64,000 bases of DNA from contig DASZNF010000060.1 of the NCBI GenBank assembly GCA_035551355.1, positions 62,001 through 126,000 of the forward strand. The letters are read 5' to 3'. The translations under genes and the position numbers were made by a program. The notes below the pieces were generated by a model, which worked only from the letters and a program-made list of their open reading frames with translations, was not told where the DNA came from and ran no database searches. This document shows, piece after piece, positions 31,743 to 40,245 of this stretch. Within the stretch, counting starts at the first letter, position 1; each line of letters opens with the position of its first letter. The DNA comes from DATATV01 sp035551355 (lineage in GTDB: Bacteria; Actinomycetota; Actinomycetes; Mycobacteriales; Pseudonocardiaceae).

Positions 31743-33085
31743 GCCGGCACGTCGTGGTGATCGGCGGCGGACTGGCCGGACTGGCCGCGGCCTGCGAGCT
31801 GGCCGGCACCGGACACCGCGTCACCCTGCTGGAGGCCCGGGCCCGGCTGGGAGGGGCGACCTTCTCCTTCGACCGCGACGGGCTGGCCGTGGACAACGGT
31901 CAGCACGTGTTGTTGCGCTGCTACACCGAATACCGCGCGTTCCTGGACCGGATCGGGATGGGCGGGCAGATCGCCATGCAGGACCGGTTCCGGGTGCCGG
32001 TGCTCAGCGTGACCGGCAAACGGGGCGAGCTGTTCCGCACCGGCGGGCTGCCCGCGCCGCTGCACCTGGCGGCCAGCCTGTCCGGCTACGGACTGCTCGG
32101 CGCGGGGGACCGGGCCCGGGTGCTGCTGGCCGCGGCGCTGCTGCGCGGCGTCGACCCGGCCGATCCGCGCACCGACGAACGCAGCTTCGCCGACTGGCTC
32201 ACCAAGCACGGGCAGCGGCGCGCCTCGATCGAGGCGCTGTGGGACCTGATCACCGTGGCGGCGTTGAACACCGACGCCGCGCACGCCTCGCTTGCCTTGT
32301 GCGCCATGGTGTTCCGCACCGCGCTGTTGCAGCACGCGGACGCCGCGGACATCGGCGTGCCCAAACTGCCACTGGGGAAACTGCACGGCGAGGCCGCCGC
32401 CGACCACCTCCGGGCGGCCGGTGCCGAGGTGCTGACGCGCACCCCGGCCCGGGCGATCCGGGTTGCCGGACAGGGCTTCGAGATCGACCTGGACGGGCGC
32501 ACCCTCACCGCGGACGGGGTGGTGCTGGCCGTCACCCCGGAGGCGGCCGCGGAGATCCTGCCGGCGGACGCGATTCCCGATCCGGAGCGGCTGACCAACC
32601 TCGGCGGCGCGCCGATCGTCAACGTGCACGCGGTCTACGACCGGAAGGTCTGCCCGGACGAGTTCGTCGCGGTGGTCGGCTCGCCGGTGCAGTGGGTGTT
32701 CGACCGGTCGGCGATTTCCGGTGTGCCGCAAGGGCAGTACCTCGCGGTGTCGTTGTCCGCGGCCGAGCAGTGGATCGACCGGCCGACCGCGGAGCTGCGC
32801 GAGGTCTTCCTGCCCGAACTGGCCCGGCTGTTCCCCGCGGCGAAGTCCGCGACCACCACCAGGTTCTTCGTCACCCGCGAACGGCGGGCGACGTTCCGGC
32901 AGACGCCGGGAAGCGGTCGGCTTCGACCGGTGGCGCGCACCCGGCTGCCCGGGTGTGTGCTGGCCGGCGCGTGGACCGCGACCGGTTGGCCCGACACGAT
33001 GGAGGGTGCGGTGCGAAGCGGAAACGAAGCGGCGCGAGTGGTCCGGGCGCAACTGGCGCACGCGACCGTCGGGAGCCCGGCATGA
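31739..33085 (+). CDS. hpnE: HpnE, squalene-forming FAD-dependent oxidoreductase
   Basis: A 448-aa flavoprotein that reduces hydroxysqualene to squalene. The N-terminal dinucleotide fold is HVVVIGGGLAGLAAACELAGTGHRVTLLEARARLGG, then DNGQHVLLRCYTEYRAFLDRIG, typical of the HpnE group of the phytoene-desaturase-like family. The C-terminal FAD contact is VLAGAWTATGWPDTMEGAVRSG. Both ends overlap neighbouring genes by four bases. Confidence 0.93.
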   Translation: MSRHVVVIGGGLAGLAAACELAGTGHRVTLLEARARLGGATFSFDRDGLAVDNGQHVLLRCYTEYRAFLDRIGMGGQIAMQDRFRVPVLSVTGKRGELFRTGGLPAPLHLAASLSGYGLLGAGDRARVLLAAALLRGVDPADPRTDERSFADWLTKHGQRRASIEALWDLITVAALNTDAAHASLALCAMVFRTALLQHADAADIGVPKLPLGKLHGEAAADHLRAAGAEVLTRTPARAIRVAGQGFEIDLDGRTLTADGVVLAVTPEAAAEILPADAIPDPERLTNLGGAPIVNVHAVYDRKVCPDEFVAVVGSPVQWVFDRSAISGVPQGQYLAVSLSAAEQWIDRPTAELREVFLPELARLFPAAKSATTTRFFVTRERRATFRQTPGSGRLRPVARTRLPGCVLAGAWTATGWPDTMEGAVRSGNEAARVVRAQLAHATVGSPA

Positions 33086-34110
33086 CCGCCATGCTGCCTG
33101 CGGAGATCGCCGCGGCCAGGGATCTGGTCGAACCGGCCCTGCGCAGGGCGGTGGACGAGCTGACCGGCACGATGCGCACCATTTCCCGGTACCACCTGGG
33201 CTGGGCTGATGCCGACGGGGTGGACGTCGCGGGCGGTGGGGGCGGCAAGGCGCTGCGCCCGGCGCTGACCCTGCTGGCCGCGCAGGCGGCCGGGGCCACC
33301 AGCCCGGACCTGGCCGTGCCGGCCGCGGTCGCGGTGGAGCTGGTGCACAACTTCTCGTTGCTGCACGACGATGTGATGGACCGGGACACCGAACGGCGCC
33401 ACCGGCCCACCGCGTGGACCGTGTTCGGGGTGCCCGCGGCCATCCTGGCCGGGGACGCGATGCTCACCCTGGCCGTGGAAACCGCGCGCCGGGGCAGCCA
33501 GGTGACGGTGGCCGGTGAGGTGGTGGGCTGTCTCAACGAGGCGGTGCAGGACCTGATCGTGGGCCAGTCGCTGGACGTGGAGTTCGAGCGCCGCAGCGAT
33601 GTCACGCTGACCGAGTGCCTGGCCATGGAGGCGGGCAAGACCGGCGCGCTGATGCGGTGTTCCACCGCGGTCGGCGCGATCGCGATCGGCGCGCCCACCC
33701 GCACCGTGCGCATCCTGGCCGAGTTCGGCGAGCACCTGGGCATGGCCTTCCAGTTCGTGGACGACCTGCTGGGCATCTGGGGCGCGCCCGCGGTGACCGG
33801 CAAGCCGGCGCTGGCCGATCTGCGCAGCCGCAAGAAGTCCGTGCCCGTCCTGGCCGCGCTGAACTCGCAAACCGAAGCGGGACAACGACTTCACGAGCTG
33901 TACTTCGCCCCGGACGCGACCGACGACGACCGGAGCCTGGCGCTGATGGCCGATCTGGTCGAGCAGGCCGGCGGTCTGAACTGGACCGAACAGGCCGCGG
34001 CCGAGCACATCGAGCAGGCTGGCGCCTGCCTGGACGAGCTGGCCGCGCCCGAACCGGTGTCCAACGCGTTGCTGGCCACCGCGATGTTCGTCACCAGGAG
34101 GGATCGATGA
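33082..34110 (+). CDS. Polyprenyl (farnesyl/geranylgeranyl) diphosphate synthase
   Basis: A 342-aa trans-prenyltransferase. The first Asp-rich motif is LLHDDVMDRDTERRHRPT; the second is FQFVDDLLGIWG (DDLLG form). GGKALRPAL supplies the diphosphate-binding Gly-Lys-x-x-Arg. Located between hpnE and shc, it probably makes the farnesyl diphosphate for squalene. Product chain length is not resolvable, as the residues before the first motif (ELVHNFSL) do not settle it. It starts at ATG 33082 within the hpnE stop. Confidence 0.92.
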   Translation: MTAMLPAEIAAARDLVEPALRRAVDELTGTMRTISRYHLGWADADGVDVAGGGGGKALRPALTLLAAQAAGATSPDLAVPAAVAVELVHNFSLLHDDVMDRDTERRHRPTAWTVFGVPAAILAGDAMLTLAVETARRGSQVTVAGEVVGCLNEAVQDLIVGQSLDVEFERRSDVTLTECLAMEAGKTGALMRCSTAVGAIAIGAPTRTVRILAEFGEHLGMAFQFVDDLLGIWGAPAVTGKPALADLRSRKKSVPVLAALNSQTEAGQRLHELYFAPDATDDDRSLALMADLVEQAGGLNWTEQAAAEHIEQAGACLDELAAPEPVSNALLATAMFVTRRDR

Positions 34111-36014
34111 CCGCGACACTCGACGCCGCCGGGTCGACAGCCGGCCGGGCGCGTCGCACCCTCGACGCGGCCCGGGACTACCTGCTGTCCATTCAGCAGG
34201 ATTCGGGATGGTGGAAGGGAAACCTGGAAACCAACGTCACCATGGACGCCGAAGACCTGATGTTGCGTCAGTTCCTCGGCATCCGCACCGCGGCCGACAC
34301 CGAGCCGGCCGCCCGGTGGATCGCCGGTCAGCAGCGGGCCGACGGCACCTGGGCCACCTTCCACGGCGGCCCGGCCGAGCTGTCCACCACGGTGGAGGCC
34401 TACCTCGCGCTGAAGCTGGCCGGGCACGACGTCGACGCGCCGCACATGGTCAAGGCGCGGGAGTACATCCGGGCCGAGGGCGGCATCGAGGCCACCCGGG
34501 TGTTCACCCGGATCTGGCTGGCGTTGTTCGGCGAATGGTCCTGGGACGAACTTCCGGTGATGCCGCCGGAGCTGATCTTCCTGCCGTCCTGGTTCCCGCT
34601 CAACGTTTACGACTGGGGCTGCTGGGCCCGGCAGACCGTGGTGCCGCTGACCATCGTGTCGGCGCTGCGGCCGGTGCGGTCCCTCGGCATCACGGTGGAC
34701 GAACTGCGCACCGGCCGGCGCGAGCGCACCCGGCCGCCGCTGTTGTCGTTGAGCAATGCCTTCGGGCAGCTGGACAAGGTGCTGCACGGCTACCAGAAGC
34801 TGCCGGTGAAACCGTTGCGCGGCTTGGCCATGCGGCAGGCCGCGGAGTGGATCGTGGCCCGCCAGGAGGCCGACGGGGGCTGGGGCGGCATCCAGCCACC
34901 GTGGGTGTACTCGATCATCGCGCTGCACCTGATGGGGTATCCGCTGGATCATCCGGTGCTGCGCAACGCGCTCGACGGCCTGGACGGGTTCATGGTCCGT
35001 GAGGACACGTCCGAGGGTCCGGTGCGCTGGCTGGAGGCCTGCCAGTCGCCGGTGTGGGACACCTGCCTGGCGGTCACGGGTTTGCTCGACGCGGGCGTGC
35101 CCAACGACCACCCGGCGCTGGTGCGCGCGGTGGACTGGATGCTGGGCGAGGAGATCCGGGTCGACGGCGACTGGTCGGTGCGCCGGCCGGGCATCCAGCC
35201 GGGCGGCTGGGCGTTCGAGTTCGCCAACGATCTCTACCCGGACACCGACGACACGGCCGAGGTGGTACTGGCGCTGCGCCGGGCCCACCACCCGCAGGAG
35301 AACCGGTTGCGCGGCGCGGTGGATCGCGGGGTGCGCTGGCTCCTGGGCATGCAGTCCAAGGACGGCGGCTGGGGCGCGTTCGACGCGGACAACACCCGCA
35401 CACTGATCGACAAACTGCCGTTCTGCGACTTCGGCGCCGTGATCGACCCGCCGTCGGCCGACGTCACCGCGCACGTGGTGGAAATGCTGGCCGCGGAAGG
35501 GAAGTCGGACATCCCGGAGACCCGGGCCGGGGTGCGCTGGCTGATCGAGAGCCAGGAGGCCGACGGTTCCTGGTTCGGCCGGTGGGGTGCCAACTACGTG
35601 TACGGCACCGGCGCCGTGGTGCCCGCGCTGGTCGCCGCGGGAGTGCCCAGATCCGACGACTCGATCCGGCGCGCGGTGACCTGGCTGCGTGAACACCAGA
35701 ACACCGACGGCGGCTGGGGCGAGGACCTCCGGTCCTATGTGGACGTCGAGTGGCGCGGCCGCGGCGAGTCCACCGCGTCGCAGACGGCGTGGGCGCTGCT
35801 GGCGTTGCTGGCCGCGGGAGAGACCGGCGACGAGGTGCGCCGCGGGGTGGACTGGCTGGCGAAAACCCAGCAGCCGGACGGTTCCTGGGACGAGCCGTAC
35901 TTCACCGGCACCGGCTTCCCCGGCGACTTCTACATCAACTACCACCTCTATCGGATCGTGTTCCCGCTGTCCGCGCTGGGCCGCTACGTCGAGGCGGTTC
36001 GCGGTGCCGAGTGA
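34107..36014 (+). CDS. shc: Squalene-hopene cyclase
   Basis: A 635-aa class II triterpene cyclase, normal length. The catalytic DxDD motif is DTDDTA (Asp379-Asp382). QW repeats are visible, for example QQDSGWW, QEADGGWGG, QSKDGGWGAF, QEADGSWFG, QNTDGGWGE and QQPDGSWDE. It converts squalene to hopene/hopanol at the membrane. ATG 34107 has AGGAGGG just upstream and overlaps the prenyl synthase stop. The next gene starts 11 bases before its end. Confidence 0.97.
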   Translation: MTATLDAAGSTAGRARRTLDAARDYLLSIQQDSGWWKGNLETNVTMDAEDLMLRQFLGIRTAADTEPAARWIAGQQRADGTWATFHGGPAELSTTVEAYLALKLAGHDVDAPHMVKAREYIRAEGGIEATRVFTRIWLALFGEWSWDELPVMPPELIFLPSWFPLNVYDWGCWARQTVVPLTIVSALRPVRSLGITVDELRTGRRERTRPPLLSLSNAFGQLDKVLHGYQKLPVKPLRGLAMRQAAEWIVARQEADGGWGGIQPPWVYSIIALHLMGYPLDHPVLRNALDGLDGFMVREDTSEGPVRWLEACQSPVWDTCLAVTGLLDAGVPNDHPALVRAVDWMLGEEIRVDGDWSVRRPGIQPGGWAFEFANDLYPDTDDTAEVVLALRRAHHPQENRLRGAVDRGVRWLLGMQSKDGGWGAFDADNTRTLIDKLPFCDFGAVIDPPSADVTAHVVEMLAAEGKSDIPETRAGVRWLIESQEADGSWFGRWGANYVYGTGAVVPALVAAGVPRSDDSIRRAVTWLREHQNTDGGWGEDLRSYVDVEWRGRGESTASQTAWALLALLAAGETGDEVRRGVDWLAKTQQPDGSWDEPYFTGTGFPGDFYINYHLYRIVFPLSALGRYVEAVRGAE

Positions 36015-37509
36015 ACCCGACCTGATCGTGGCCGCACCCCTGTGGCCGGAGGCGCTGGCGGTGCGGCGTTCGCTGCCCGCCGGGCAAGTCCGGCACACCG
36101 GCCTCGGCCCGCGCCGGGCCGCCGCCGCGGTCCCCGGACTGCGCGCCGATCCGGCCCGGGCACTGGCCGTGGCCGGAGTGGCCGGTGCGCTGACCACAGG
36201 GCTGAACCCGGGCGATCTGGTGGTGGCCAACGAGATCCGCACGCCGGAGGGCGCGATTCCCTGCCCGAGCGCGCCTTTGCTGGCCGGGGAACTGTGCCGG
36301 CAGGGCGCGACGGTGCACGTCGGGCCGATCGTGTGCGCCGATCACGTGGTGGGCGAGGCGGAACGTGCCGAACTGGCGGCCACCGGCGCGCTCGCCGTGG
36401 ACATGGAATCCGGTGTGCTGGCGCGGGCCGCCGGGGACCGGCCGTTCGCCGTGGTCCGCTCCATTGTGGACACTCCAGGCCGGCCGTTGTTCGGTCCGGC
36501 CACGGTGACCGGTGGGCCGGCCGGCTTGCGGGCACTGGCCACACTCGGGCCCGCGCTGCGGGCCTGGGCCGCCGCGGTCGGTGACCGACGGCTGGTGCTG
36601 GCCAGTCCGCGATCGTTCTGCGCGGGCGTGGAACGGGCCATCGACGTGGTGGAACGGTTGCTGGAGCACAAATCCAAGCCGATCTATGTGCGCAAGCAGA
36701 TCGTGCACAACGCCCGCGTGGTGGCCGACCTGGAACAGCGCGGCGCGGTGTTCGTGGAGGAACTGGACGAGGTGCCGGCCGGGGCCACCGTGGTGTTTTC
36801 CGCGCACGGCGTGGCGCCCAGTGTGCGCGAGGAGGCCGAGCAACGGGAACTGGACGTGGTGGACGCCACCTGCCCGCTGGTCGGCAAGGTGCACCACGAG
36901 GCCCGGCGCTATGCCAAGCAGGGCAACACGATCCTGTTCATCGGGCACGCCGGGCACGAGGAGACCGAGGGCACCCTCGGTGAGGTGCCGGAGCGCACCA
37001 TCCTGGTGCAGGACGAGTCCGAAGTGGACGAGTTGCGGGTGCCGGATCCGCGGCGGGTCAGCTATCTGATGCAGACCACGCTCGCGGTGGACGAGGCGGC
37101 GGGCATCGTGTCCGCGCTGCGCCGCCGGTTCCCCGAGATGACCGGTCCGAACTCGGACGACATCTGTTATGCCACAACCAATCGCCAGCAGGCGTTGGTT
37201 GCCGTGGCCGGCGCGGTGGACCTGGTGCTGGTGCTCGGTTCGGCGAACTCGTCGAACTCGCGCCGACTGGTCGAGGTCGCCGAACGGGAGGGCGCCCGGG
37301 CCTTCCTGGTCGACCACGTTGGGCAGGTCCGGCTGGACTGGCTGGCCGACGCCCGCAGCATCGGCGTGTCCGCCGGGGCCTCGGCTCCGCCGGAACTCGT
37401 CGACGAACTGATCGACGCCTTGGGAGGGCTCGGCCGCCTCGACACCTCGGAGCGGCGGACCACCACCGAGACGATTCGTTTCACACTCCCCAAGGAGGTG
37501 CGTTACTGA
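36004..37509 (+). CDS. Fusion of HpnG-like nucleoside phosphorylase with IspH (HMBPP reductase)
   Basis: A 501-aa protein in one uninterrupted frame. Residues 1-190 resemble the purine/uridine phosphorylase-like HpnG, with AGVAGALTTGLNPGDLVVANEI and VDMESGVLA, which in hopanoid producers removes adenine from adenosylhopane. Residues 194-501 are a full-length IspH, the [4Fe-4S] reductase of the MEP pathway: Cys206 (SFCAGVERA), HNARVV, SAHGVAPS, Cys290 (DATCPLV), GHAGHEETEG and Cys388 (DICYATTNRQ). The join is at about AAAVGDRRLVLASP. GTG 36004 overlaps shc by 11 bases; the stop overlaps hpnH (TGATG). One polypeptide thus joins early isoprenoid supply to late side-chain processing. Confidence 0.85.
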   Translation: MPSEPDLIVAAPLWPEALAVRRSLPAGQVRHTGLGPRRAAAAVPGLRADPARALAVAGVAGALTTGLNPGDLVVANEIRTPEGAIPCPSAPLLAGELCRQGATVHVGPIVCADHVVGEAERAELAATGALAVDMESGVLARAAGDRPFAVVRSIVDTPGRPLFGPATVTGGPAGLRALATLGPALRAWAAAVGDRRLVLASPRSFCAGVERAIDVVERLLEHKSKPIYVRKQIVHNARVVADLEQRGAVFVEELDEVPAGATVVFSAHGVAPSVREEAEQRELDVVDATCPLVGKVHHEARRYAKQGNTILFIGHAGHEETEGTLGEVPERTILVQDESEVDELRVPDPRRVSYLMQTTLAVDEAAGIVSALRRRFPEMTGPNSDDICYATTNRQQALVAVAGAVDLVLVLGSANSSNSRRLVEVAEREGARAFLVDHVGQVRLDWLADARSIGVSAGASAPPELVDELIDALGGLGRLDTSERRTTTETIRFTLPKEVRY

Positions 37510-38516
37510 TGGGAATGCCCGTTCGGCAGGCAATGCGGGTCGGCGCATACGTCATGAAGAACAAGATCAAGGGCGTCAAGAAGTTCCCGCTGGTGGTCGA
37601 GCTGGAGCCGCTGTTCGCCTGCAACCTGGCGTGCAACGGGTGCGGCAAGATCCAGCACCCGCATGACGTGCTGCGCCGCCGGATGCCGGTCGAGCAGGCG
37701 ATCGGCGCCGTGCTGGAGTCCGGCGCGCCTGCCGTGTCGGTGGCCGGTGGCGAACCCCTGATGCACCCGCAGATCGACGAGATCGTCAACGAACTGGTCA
37801 AGCGCAAGAAGTTCGTCATCCTGTGCACCAACGCGATGCTGGTGCGCCAGCGGATCGACAAGTTCGACTTCAAGCCCTCGCCCTACTTCCAGTGGGCCAT
37901 CCACGTCGACGGGCTGCGCGAGCGGCACGACGAGTCGGTGTCCAAGGATGGCGTGTTCGACGAGGCGATGGAGGCGATCAAGGAGCTCAAATCGCGCGGG
38001 TTCCGGGTGACCACGAACTCCACGTTCTTCAACACCGACACCCCGCAGACCGTCATCGACGTGCTCAACTACTTGAACGACGACGTCAAGGTCGACCAGA
38101 TGATGATCTCGCCGGCCTACGCCTACGAGAAGGCGCCCGACCAGGAGCACTTCCTGGGCGTGGAGGAGACCCGGGAGCTGTTCCGCAAGGCGTTCGCCGA
38201 CGGGAGGCGCAAGAAGTGGCGGCTGTCCCACTCGCCGCTGTTCCTGGACTTCCTGGAAGGCAAGCGGGACTTCCAGTGCACCGCATGGGGCATCCCGTCC
38301 TACTCGCTGTTCGGCTGGCAGAAGCCGTGCTACCTGATGAACGACGGGTACGCCAAGACGTACAAGGAGCTCATCGAGGAAACCGACTGGGACTCCTACG
38401 GCCGGGGCAAGGATCCGCGGTGCAACAACTGCATGGCGCACTGCGGTTACGAGCCCAGCGCCGTGCTGGCCACCATGAGCTCGCTGAAGGAGTCGCTGCG
38501 CGCCGCGCGCATGTGA
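37509..38516 (+). CDS. hpnH: HpnH, radical SAM adenosylhopane synthase
   Basis: A 335-aa radical SAM enzyme that adds the 5'-deoxyadenosyl group to hopene. The iron-sulphur cluster motif is CNLACNGC (Cys38, Cys42, Cys45). Family HpnH signatures include FPLVVELEPLFACNLAC, AIHVDGLRERHDESV, and a C-terminal cysteine cluster (CNNCMAHCGYEP). ATG 37509 overlaps the fusion gene stop. A strong terminator follows, so it ends the hopanoid operon. Confidence 0.96.
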   Translation: MGMPVRQAMRVGAYVMKNKIKGVKKFPLVVELEPLFACNLACNGCGKIQHPHDVLRRRMPVEQAIGAVLESGAPAVSVAGGEPLMHPQIDEIVNELVKRKKFVILCTNAMLVRQRIDKFDFKPSPYFQWAIHVDGLRERHDESVSKDGVFDEAMEAIKELKSRGFRVTTNSTFFNTDTPQTVIDVLNYLNDDVKVDQMMISPAYAYEKAPDQEHFLGVEETRELFRKAFADGRRKKWRLSHSPLFLDFLEGKRDFQCTAWGIPSYSLFGWQKPCYLMNDGYAKTYKELIEETDWDSYGRGKDPRCNNCMAHCGYEPSAVLATMSSLKESLRAARM

Positions 38517-38529
38517 TGCGTTCCCGAAT

Positions 38530-38559
38530 GGGGCGCCGCGGGTGATCTCGCGGCGCCCC
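38530..38559. terminator. Bidirectional terminator, hpnH / SDR
   Basis: GGGGCGCCGCG (38530-38540) and CGCGGCGCCCC (38549-38559) are perfect 11-bp arms with an 8-base loop between convergent genes. Confidence 0.85.
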
Positions 38560-38566
38560 GGCGTTG

Positions 38567-39307
38567 TCAGCCGAATTTGCGCTGTAGCTTCGCGACCAGC
38601 GCCGGGGCCAGGCCGTTGAGCCGCGCGGGAAAGCGCAGCCAGGCCGGCACGAACACCTCGGGCCGGTTGTGTTCCACCGCGGCCACCAGCGCGGCCGCCA
38701 CCTTGGCCGCGGGCACCGGGCGCGGACTGCGCCGGTCGTAGGGACGGCCGCGCCGGTCGAAGAACTTCGTGTCCACCACACCGGGCACCACCACCGACAC
38801 GCCGATCCCGTCCGGTGCGTGGGCCAGCCGGATGGCGTCGGCGAACGTGCTCAGCCCGGCTTTGCTGGCCGAGTACACCGCCTCGTCGGCCACGCCCATC
38901 CGGCCCGCGATCGAGGTCACGAACACCAGATGTCCGCGCCGGGCCTTGCGCATGGGCGGCAACAACAACCGGGTCAGGGCCAGGTGTGCGGTCAGGTTGA
39001 CGGCGATCACCTGGTGCAGCCGGTCGGCCGGCATCTCGTTCAGGTCGCCCGCGAAACCGACGCCCGCGTTGCCGACCAGCAGATCCACCGCGCCCGCCCA
39101 CTCGGCGACCCGCGCCGCCGCGTCCGGCTCGGCCAGATCCGCGGCCAGGCAGCGGCCGCCGGTCCGGTCGGTCAGAGCCGTCAGCGCGGTGGTGTCCCGG
39201 CCCACCGCGAGCACCGTGACGCCTCGTTTTGCCAGCAGCACAGCGGTTTCCGCGCCGATGCCCGAAGACGCGCCGGTGACCAGTGCCCTCGCCCCGTCGA
39301 TGCGCAC
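38567..39307 (-). CDS. Short-chain dehydrogenase/reductase
   Basis: A 246-aa classical SDR. The Rossmann nucleotide motif is ALVTGASSGIGAETA, followed by NAGVGF, catalytic Ser in VFVTSIAGRMG, and YSASK (Tyr-x-x-x-Lys). The C-terminal NRPEVFVPAWLRFPARLNGLAP resembles the tail of SDRs acting on lipids. GTG 39307 overlaps by one base the stop of the upstream transporter gene (TAGTG), so it belongs to the GT-acyltransferase/transporter/SDR unit. Cofactor preference is uncertain. The VGRDTTAL stretch after strand two could suit NADP(H). Confidence 0.9.
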   Translation of the reverse strand: MRIDGARALVTGASSGIGAETAVLLAKRGVTVLAVGRDTTALTALTDRTGGRCLAADLAEPDAAARVAEWAGAVDLLVGNAGVGFAGDLNEMPADRLHQVIAVNLTAHLALTRLLLPPMRKARRGHLVFVTSIAGRMGVADEAVYSASKAGLSTFADAIRLAHAPDGIGVSVVVPGVVDTKFFDRRGRPYDRRSPRPVPAAKVAAALVAAVEHNRPEVFVPAWLRFPARLNGLAPALVAKLQRKFG

Positions 39308-40245
39308 TACGGTGTCGCCTCCTCGGCCGCGGTGGTGACCGTCCCGGGCGAGGCTGCCACCTGAGGCGCGGCGTGCGCCAGTAGCCACACCCCGGTGACC
39401 AGCGCGCCCAGCGCCAGCACCTGGCCCAGCACCGGGCCGACCCCGGTGCGCAGATCCTCGTGCAGCCACAGCACACCCACCCCGATGCCGACCAGCGGGT
39501 CGGTCGCGGTGATCACCGCCAGCGCGGGCGCCATGGCCCGGTTGGCCTGATAAGCGTTCTGGTTCAACAGGAATCCGGCCGGGCCGATGACGATCACCGC
39601 GTACAGCGGCCAGGTGGTGAACAGCCCGAGCAGTCCCCCGGCGGCCAGCTTGCCCAGCGCCAGCTTGGCCACCCCGGCGGTCACGCCGTACAGCAGACCG
39701 GCGCCCCCGGCCAGGGCGAAGGTGCGGGGCGCACCGGGGAACTTGGACGCGACACCGAGGCAGCTCACCAGGGCCGCGGCCAGCCCGGCGGCCAGCGGCA
39801 GCGCGGCGCCCAGGGTGAGCCAGTCGATGCCGCCGGTCGGCCGGGCCAGCAACAGGAACACGCACAGACCGGCCGCGCACAGGCTGGCGCCCAGCACCAC
39901 GTAACCGGGCGGCAGCTGGTCGGCCAGCAGGCTGCGGATCAGCACCGCGAACAGCAACCCGGTGACCAGCAAGGGCTGCACCAGCACCAGCGGACCGGTG
40001 TCCAGCGCCAGCAGTTGCAGCGCCGAACCGCACAGGCTGGAGACCAGGGAACACAGCCAGATCGGCTGGCGGGCCAGATCGACCAGCAGACCGGGCCGCA
40101 ATGCCTTGCGGGAGCGCACCTTCTTCGCGGCCACGTGCTGCAATGCGCCGGTCAGGCCGAAGCAGAACGCGCTGGCCACCGCGGCCGGGATCGCGACCCA
40201 CAGCTGGGTGTGGGCCGCGACGACCTCGGTGGCCGCGCCGGTCAT
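39307..40245 (-). CDS. DMT-superfamily (EamA-like) membrane transporter
   Basis: A 312-aa protein with nine or ten transmembrane helices in two repeats, of the drug/metabolite transporter type. Examples are VASAFCFGLTGALQHVAAKK, LLALDTGPLVLVQPLLVTGLLFAVLI, and the second-repeat NQNAYQANRAMAPALAVITATDPLVGIGVGVLWL. Substrate unknown; the DMT family also includes lipid-carrier flippases, which would suit the glycolipid-like neighbours. Start ATG 40245 overlaps the end of the fused GT-acyltransferase by four bases. Confidence 0.85.
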   Translation of the reverse strand: MTGAATEVVAAHTQLWVAIPAAVASAFCFGLTGALQHVAAKKVRSRKALRPGLLVDLARQPIWLCSLVSSLCGSALQLLALDTGPLVLVQPLLVTGLLFAVLIRSLLADQLPPGYVVLGASLCAAGLCVFLLLARPTGGIDWLTLGAALPLAAGLAAALVSCLGVASKFPGAPRTFALAGGAGLLYGVTAGVAKLALGKLAAGGLLGLFTTWPLYAVIVIGPAGFLLNQNAYQANRAMAPALAVITATDPLVGIGVGVLWLHEDLRTGVGPVLGQVLALGALVTGVWLLAHAAPQVAASPGTVTTAAEEATP

